A stretch of DNA of 64,000 bases from Methylocaldum sp002005105 (GTDB lineage Bacteria > Pseudomonadota > Gammaproteobacteria > Methylococcales > Methylococcaceae), in assembly GCF_051027545.1 (NCBI RefSeq), contig NZ_CP194902.1:620001-684000 (forward strand), in the 5' to 3' direction. Positions 61,232-64,000 of this stretch are shown piece after piece. Under the pieces are notes generated by a model. The model was not told the origin of the DNA. It saw nothing but the letters and a program-made list of their open reading frames with translations, and searched no databases. Every line of letters starts with the position of its first letter. Position 1 is the stretch's first letter. Made by a program: the position numbers and the translations under genes.

Positions 61232-61700
61232 ACGACTCTTCCTCGGCAAGATTTCGGCCAGAGGGGCGTCGTCCAAGACGACGAGAAAGAAGAATCAGTT
61301 CATGTAGCTTGAACGTTTGCTCAGTCGGCAGGTGAAGTCTCGGCTCTAGTAGACGTAGGCAATACCGGCGAGTCGGAGGACGCGACGAGCAGACACACGT
61401 TTAGAATCAGTTGCCGGATGTCACCTAGAAAGTTGCCCTGCCCGCTCTTTGGGACGGAAAGGCTCGAAAAATCAGAGCAGTAGTTTCAATCTCCGCCACA
61501 GCCCATGGGAGACCGGGAAACGAAGCGCTGGATAGAGTCAACGGAATCTGTGGCAACTACCCGATTGGCCGATCTTGACGGCCAGAGCGCTGGAGGCTCG
61601 CGGCGGCTGCACAGCGCAAGGGCTTTCCAACATGCCGCTGGCAGATATGAATACCCCCGGCATTTTCGAGCAATGTCACGATTTGGTCACGTGACAATGC
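61232..61700. other. Gene-free gap
   Basis: About 470 bp without a gene I can support. It ends in the tRNA-Gln fragment. Confidence 0.4.
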
Positions 61701-61706
61701 TCGGAG

Positions 61707-61756
61707 TGGCTGGGGGACCTGGATTCGAACCAGGGTTTACGGAGTCAGAGTCCGTT
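61707..61756 (-). tRNA. 3' fragment of tRNA-Gln(CTG)
   Basis: The minus strand gives the anticodon arm ACGGA-CTCTGAC-TCCGT (anticodon CTG), T arm CCTGGTTCGAATCCAGG, acceptor strand TCCCCCAG and encoded CCA. The D arm and the 5' acceptor strand TGGGGGA are absent: the sequence before the anticodon arm is unrelated. This is the piece of tRNA gene typically left at an integration site of a genomic island, not a working tRNA. Confidence 0.75.
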
Positions 61757-62085
61757 GCAACGTGACGCAAGGACACGAAAAACAACCAAATACAAACACT
61801 TACAATTCAAAGCATCACAAAAAGCCGTAAAACGTTATAACTGCGTTGACACTCGGTTGACACATAGCCAGTTAAGGCAACACTTGATCATAAAGAAAGC
61901 TTGGGATATCCGCCCCTTTTTCGGATTCCCCTCAAAATCCCATCAAACAATGAAAAGCCGACACCTTCTCGCCCTGCCCTGTGCGCGGCTTTTTTGCGTC
62001 TAAACTAAATCGCATTGGCGTTGAAGCAAGCACCCAAGCGGGAGCTTTAGGCCACGAGTCTCGGTTGCCACTACATTGTTTCCGA

Positions 62086-63285
62086 ATGATGCAAAAAGGA
62101 ACCTATTTTTTAGCTTTTTTGCTAGTAATGATTTGCCCGTTAAGCTCACATGCCGGTGGAGCTTTTGGCAACTGGTCAGAGAGCTTTCAGGTCCACGGAT
62201 TTCTCGAACAAGGTTTTGTAGCCACATCCGGAAATCAGTTTTACGGCAACAGTAGGCACGGAAGCTTCGACTTGACGCAGGTCGGATTAAATGCGGCGGC
62301 GCGTCCCTTCAATAATGTCCGCTTCGCGGTCCAAGGCCTATATCGCCGAGCTGGCGAGCAAATTCCCGAAGAGCTACGGCTCGATTACGGTCTTATGGAC
62401 GTCACGGCGCTCGATCATCCCGGCTTTCGATCCGGAGTTCGCCTGGGGCGAGTCAAATTACCGCTGGGTTTGTATAACGAATCACGGGATGCTCCTTTTA
62501 CTCGACCTTCCATATTTCTGCCCCAAAGTCTTTACTTCGACCGTACTCGAAATGTCGGCATGGCGACCGATGGCGCCCAGTTTTACACGGACTTCAGTTC
62601 CCCTTTCGGCAATTTTTCATTCAAGGCAAATCTTGGAGCATCCATACCGGATAATAGCCTTGAATTTAATGTATTCGGGGGCAGCAACCGTCCAGGAAAG
62701 TTTATCGGAGATTTTTCGGCGGCAACTCAGCTGGCGTATGACTATTCGGGTGGGCTAATCCGGGTCGTATTTAGCGCTGCGTGGTTAATCAGCGATTATG
62801 ATAAGCAATCGGATCCGATAATCGATTCGGGTGAATTTGAATATCAACCCTACGGTTTAGGCATCCAGTACAACGGCGAGTCGCTATCGCTTGCTTCTGA
62901 ATATTCAATTCGCAACATACGCTTTGAGAACTTCGGGCGATTTCTCCCAGATAATGAATACAACGGTGAAGGGTATTACTTTCAGGCGGGTTATAAGATC
63001 AACCACTATATCGAATTGATCGGGCGTTACGATGTATTTTATACAGACGTCAGTGATCGCTATGGGAAAAAGTACGAAGTGCGTACCGGCATTCCTGGCT
63101 CCTTTTTCTTTGCCAAAGATTGGATGGCGGGACTTCGATTCAACATAATCGATAACTTTATGATTCGTGCCGAATATCATCGGGTCCATGGTGCGGGCTG
63201 GGTATCTCTTGCCGAGAACCGGAACGTCAGAGAACTCGAACGTGATTGGGATTTGTTTGCAATCGAGGCTGCTTATCAGTTTTAA
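62086..63285 (+). CDS. Porin-like outer-membrane beta-barrel protein
   Basis: 399 aa from ATG 62086 (or 62089). The signal peptide is YFLAFLLVMICPLSSHA. The mature part has regular alternating strands (FNNVRFAVQGLYRRAGE, GFRSGVRLGRVKLPLGLYNESRDAPFTRP, YYFQAGYKINHYIELIGRYDVFYTD) and a terminal WDLFAIEAAYQF, the Bam recognition end. GRVKLPLGLYNESRDAP resembles the inner-loop constriction of phosphate- or anion-type porins, so a general porin is likely. No close named family. It has weak upstream Shine-Dalgarno and lies 330 bp after the tRNA fragment; codon use is more AT-rich than its neighbours, hinting at acquisition with an island. Confidence 0.8.
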   Translation: MMQKGTYFLAFLLVMICPLSSHAGGAFGNWSESFQVHGFLEQGFVATSGNQFYGNSRHGSFDLTQVGLNAAARPFNNVRFAVQGLYRRAGEQIPEELRLDYGLMDVTALDHPGFRSGVRLGRVKLPLGLYNESRDAPFTRPSIFLPQSLYFDRTRNVGMATDGAQFYTDFSSPFGNFSFKANLGASIPDNSLEFNVFGGSNRPGKFIGDFSAATQLAYDYSGGLIRVVFSAAWLISDYDKQSDPIIDSGEFEYQPYGLGIQYNGESLSLASEYSIRNIRFENFGRFLPDNEYNGEGYYFQAGYKINHYIELIGRYDVFYTDVSDRYGKKYEVRTGIPGSFFFAKDWMAGLRFNIIDNFMIRAEYHRVHGAGWVSLAENRNVRELERDWDLFAIEAAYQF

Positions 63286-63310
63286 GCCGTATGGCCCCCA
63301 ATTTGCCCGA

Positions 63311-63360
63311 GTCGGTGGGTTACGCTGCGCTAACCCACCCTTACGATTAATGTTCGCTTG
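63311..63360. repeat. GTGGGTTA palindromic repeat (small copy)
   Basis: GAGTCGGTGGGTTACGCTGC and GCTAACCCACCCTTACG form a short inverted repeat, followed by ATTAATGTTCGCTTGAATGTCGAA, a flank also seen in variant form near 29036 and 38870. Confidence 0.6.
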
Positions 63361-63443
63361 AATGTCGAACGAAGGAACGCTTCCATGGGCCGATGGCGTC
63401 GACATGCGTTTTCACCAATTCGGGGCCTGGCTCGGTTGTCTGC

Positions 63444-64000
63444 TCAGTCGGGATCTCGTCCGTGTTCAGCCTTGAGTGTCTTGCTGAATACCGACGCGCC
63501 GTAAAGATCCTTTAGATCCACCGTCAACTCGTGGGTCTTGCGGTTGATGTTGACCTCGCCGAAGAACTGCAAGCCCGCGTAGGGCGAGAGGTTGGCCTGA
63601 CCCGCCGGCGGCGCCTTGGCGAACACGACCTGCGGCCCGAAGGTGCCGTCGGTGGTATTGGGACCGAAGGAACCGGCGTTGAGCGGGCCGGCGACGAATT
63701 CCCAGAACGGCGAGAAGTCCTTGAATTGCGCCTCCGAGGGATCGTAGAAATGCGCGGCGGCATAATGGACGTCGGCGGTCAGCCACACGATGTTCTTGAT
63801 TCGCTCGTGCTTGATGAAGCGTAAGAGGCGGGCGATTTCCAGCTCGCGGCCGACGGCGGGGCCGTTGTCGCCGTTGGCGATGGCTTCCCAGCGGGGCTGG
63901 CCGTTCGCATCGACGCCGTCGCCGATGTTGAGGCCGATGGGCATGTCGGCGGAAATGACTTTCCAGGTGGCCCGCGATTTCTTCAGTTCCTTTTTCAGCC
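63444..64000 (-). CDS. PhoD-like alkaline phosphatase/phosphodiesterase, C-terminal part (runs off the window)
   Basis: 185 codons of the C-terminal part; the reading frame stays open to the window edge, so the start is beyond it. VWLTADVHYAAAHFYDP is the PhoD metal-binding motif (Asp-Val-His), with FSPFWEFVAGPLNAGSFGP and the C-terminal sheet LQFFGEVNINRKTHELTVDLKD. PhoD enzymes are exported phosphodiesterases for phosphate scavenging, which fits the pst operon upstream, though no shared regulation is visible. Confidence 0.88.
   Translation of the reverse strand, partial: LKKELKKSRATWKVISADMPIGLNIGDGVDANGQPRWEAIANGDNGPAVGRELEIARLLRFIKHERIKNIVWLTADVHYAAAHFYDPSEAQFKDFSPFWEFVAGPLNAGSFGPNTTDGTFGPQVVFAKAPPAGQANLSPYAGLQFFGEVNINRKTHELTVDLKDLYGASVFSKTLKAEHGRDPD

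Noticed and set aside
61505..61765. An 86-aa plus-strand frame ending GPGFEPGFTESESVAT.
   Set aside because: This is the translation of the complement of the tRNA fragment, a common false gene.

Overview
The window is GC-rich bacterial chromosome and reads as a gammaproteobacterium. It carries outer-membrane barrels, a LolCDE/LolA-like export set, a pst operon, an ECF sigma/anti-sigma pair and many short interspersed palindromic repeats. The style resembles Methylococcales-type genomes, but no methane-oxidation gene is present to prove that. There is no rRNA gene and no complete tRNA.

Layout. 0.2-3.3 kb: a Gfo/Idh/MocA oxidoreductase, an HD-GYP c-di-GMP phosphodiesterase with a 150-bp mobile-looking repeat just upstream, and a small HNH-type protein. 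3.6-18.4 kb is the centrepiece: one strand of tightly packed genes for a secondary-lipid or polyketide assembly line. In order these are a 2522-aa synthase (two nitronate-monooxygenase-like domains, KS, AT, one ACP, KR), a type III PKS, a dehydratase fused to a phosphopantetheinyl transferase, an ABC ATPase and FtsX-type permease, a LolA-like periplasmic carrier and an outer-membrane barrel. 18.8-25.7 kb holds likely tailoring or accessory genes: a GT4 glycosyltransferase, two nearly identical secreted proteins of unknown function, a sulfotransferase and a class I methyltransferase. My reading is that acyl chains built by the synthase are handed to the type III PKS to give a phenolic or pyrone lipid, which is modified and moved to the outer membrane by its own Lol-like route. 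25.7-28.1 kb is AT-rich and ends in a secreted protein behind duplicated promoter-like boxes.

28.3-38.8 kb: an orphan small gene, a GH15 hydrolase, a DUF5996 protein, pirin, an azoreductase with a divergent LysR regulator, and a two-gene operon of a metallophosphoesterase and a CHAT (caspase-like) protease. 38.8-47.5 kb is accessory: repeat clusters, a small lipoprotein, a phage-like module (XRE repressor opposed to a small DNA-binding protein plus tiny genes), a secreted coiled-coil protein, an ECF sigma/anti-sigma pair, a complete IS5-family element and a DUF547 gene.

47.5-64 kb: two SRPBCC proteins, an HxlR regulator apparently split by a repeat insertion, pstSCAB, a Fe-S (QueG-like) protein with a C-terminal SCP2 domain under a MarR regulator with matching operator boxes, a VTT-membrane/flavin-disulfide reductase fusion, an arsenosugar-type arsS-arsM pair with an AhpD-like gene, a 3' fragment of a tRNA-Gln, a porin-like barrel, and the end of a PhoD-like phosphatase running off the window.

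Repeats are a major theme: a 150-bp element in three copies, a family with a GTAGGTCGGCAA..TTGCCGACCTAC inverted repeat, arrays of hairpins separated by a CCAATCGCAAACGG anchor, and GTGGGTTA palindromes.
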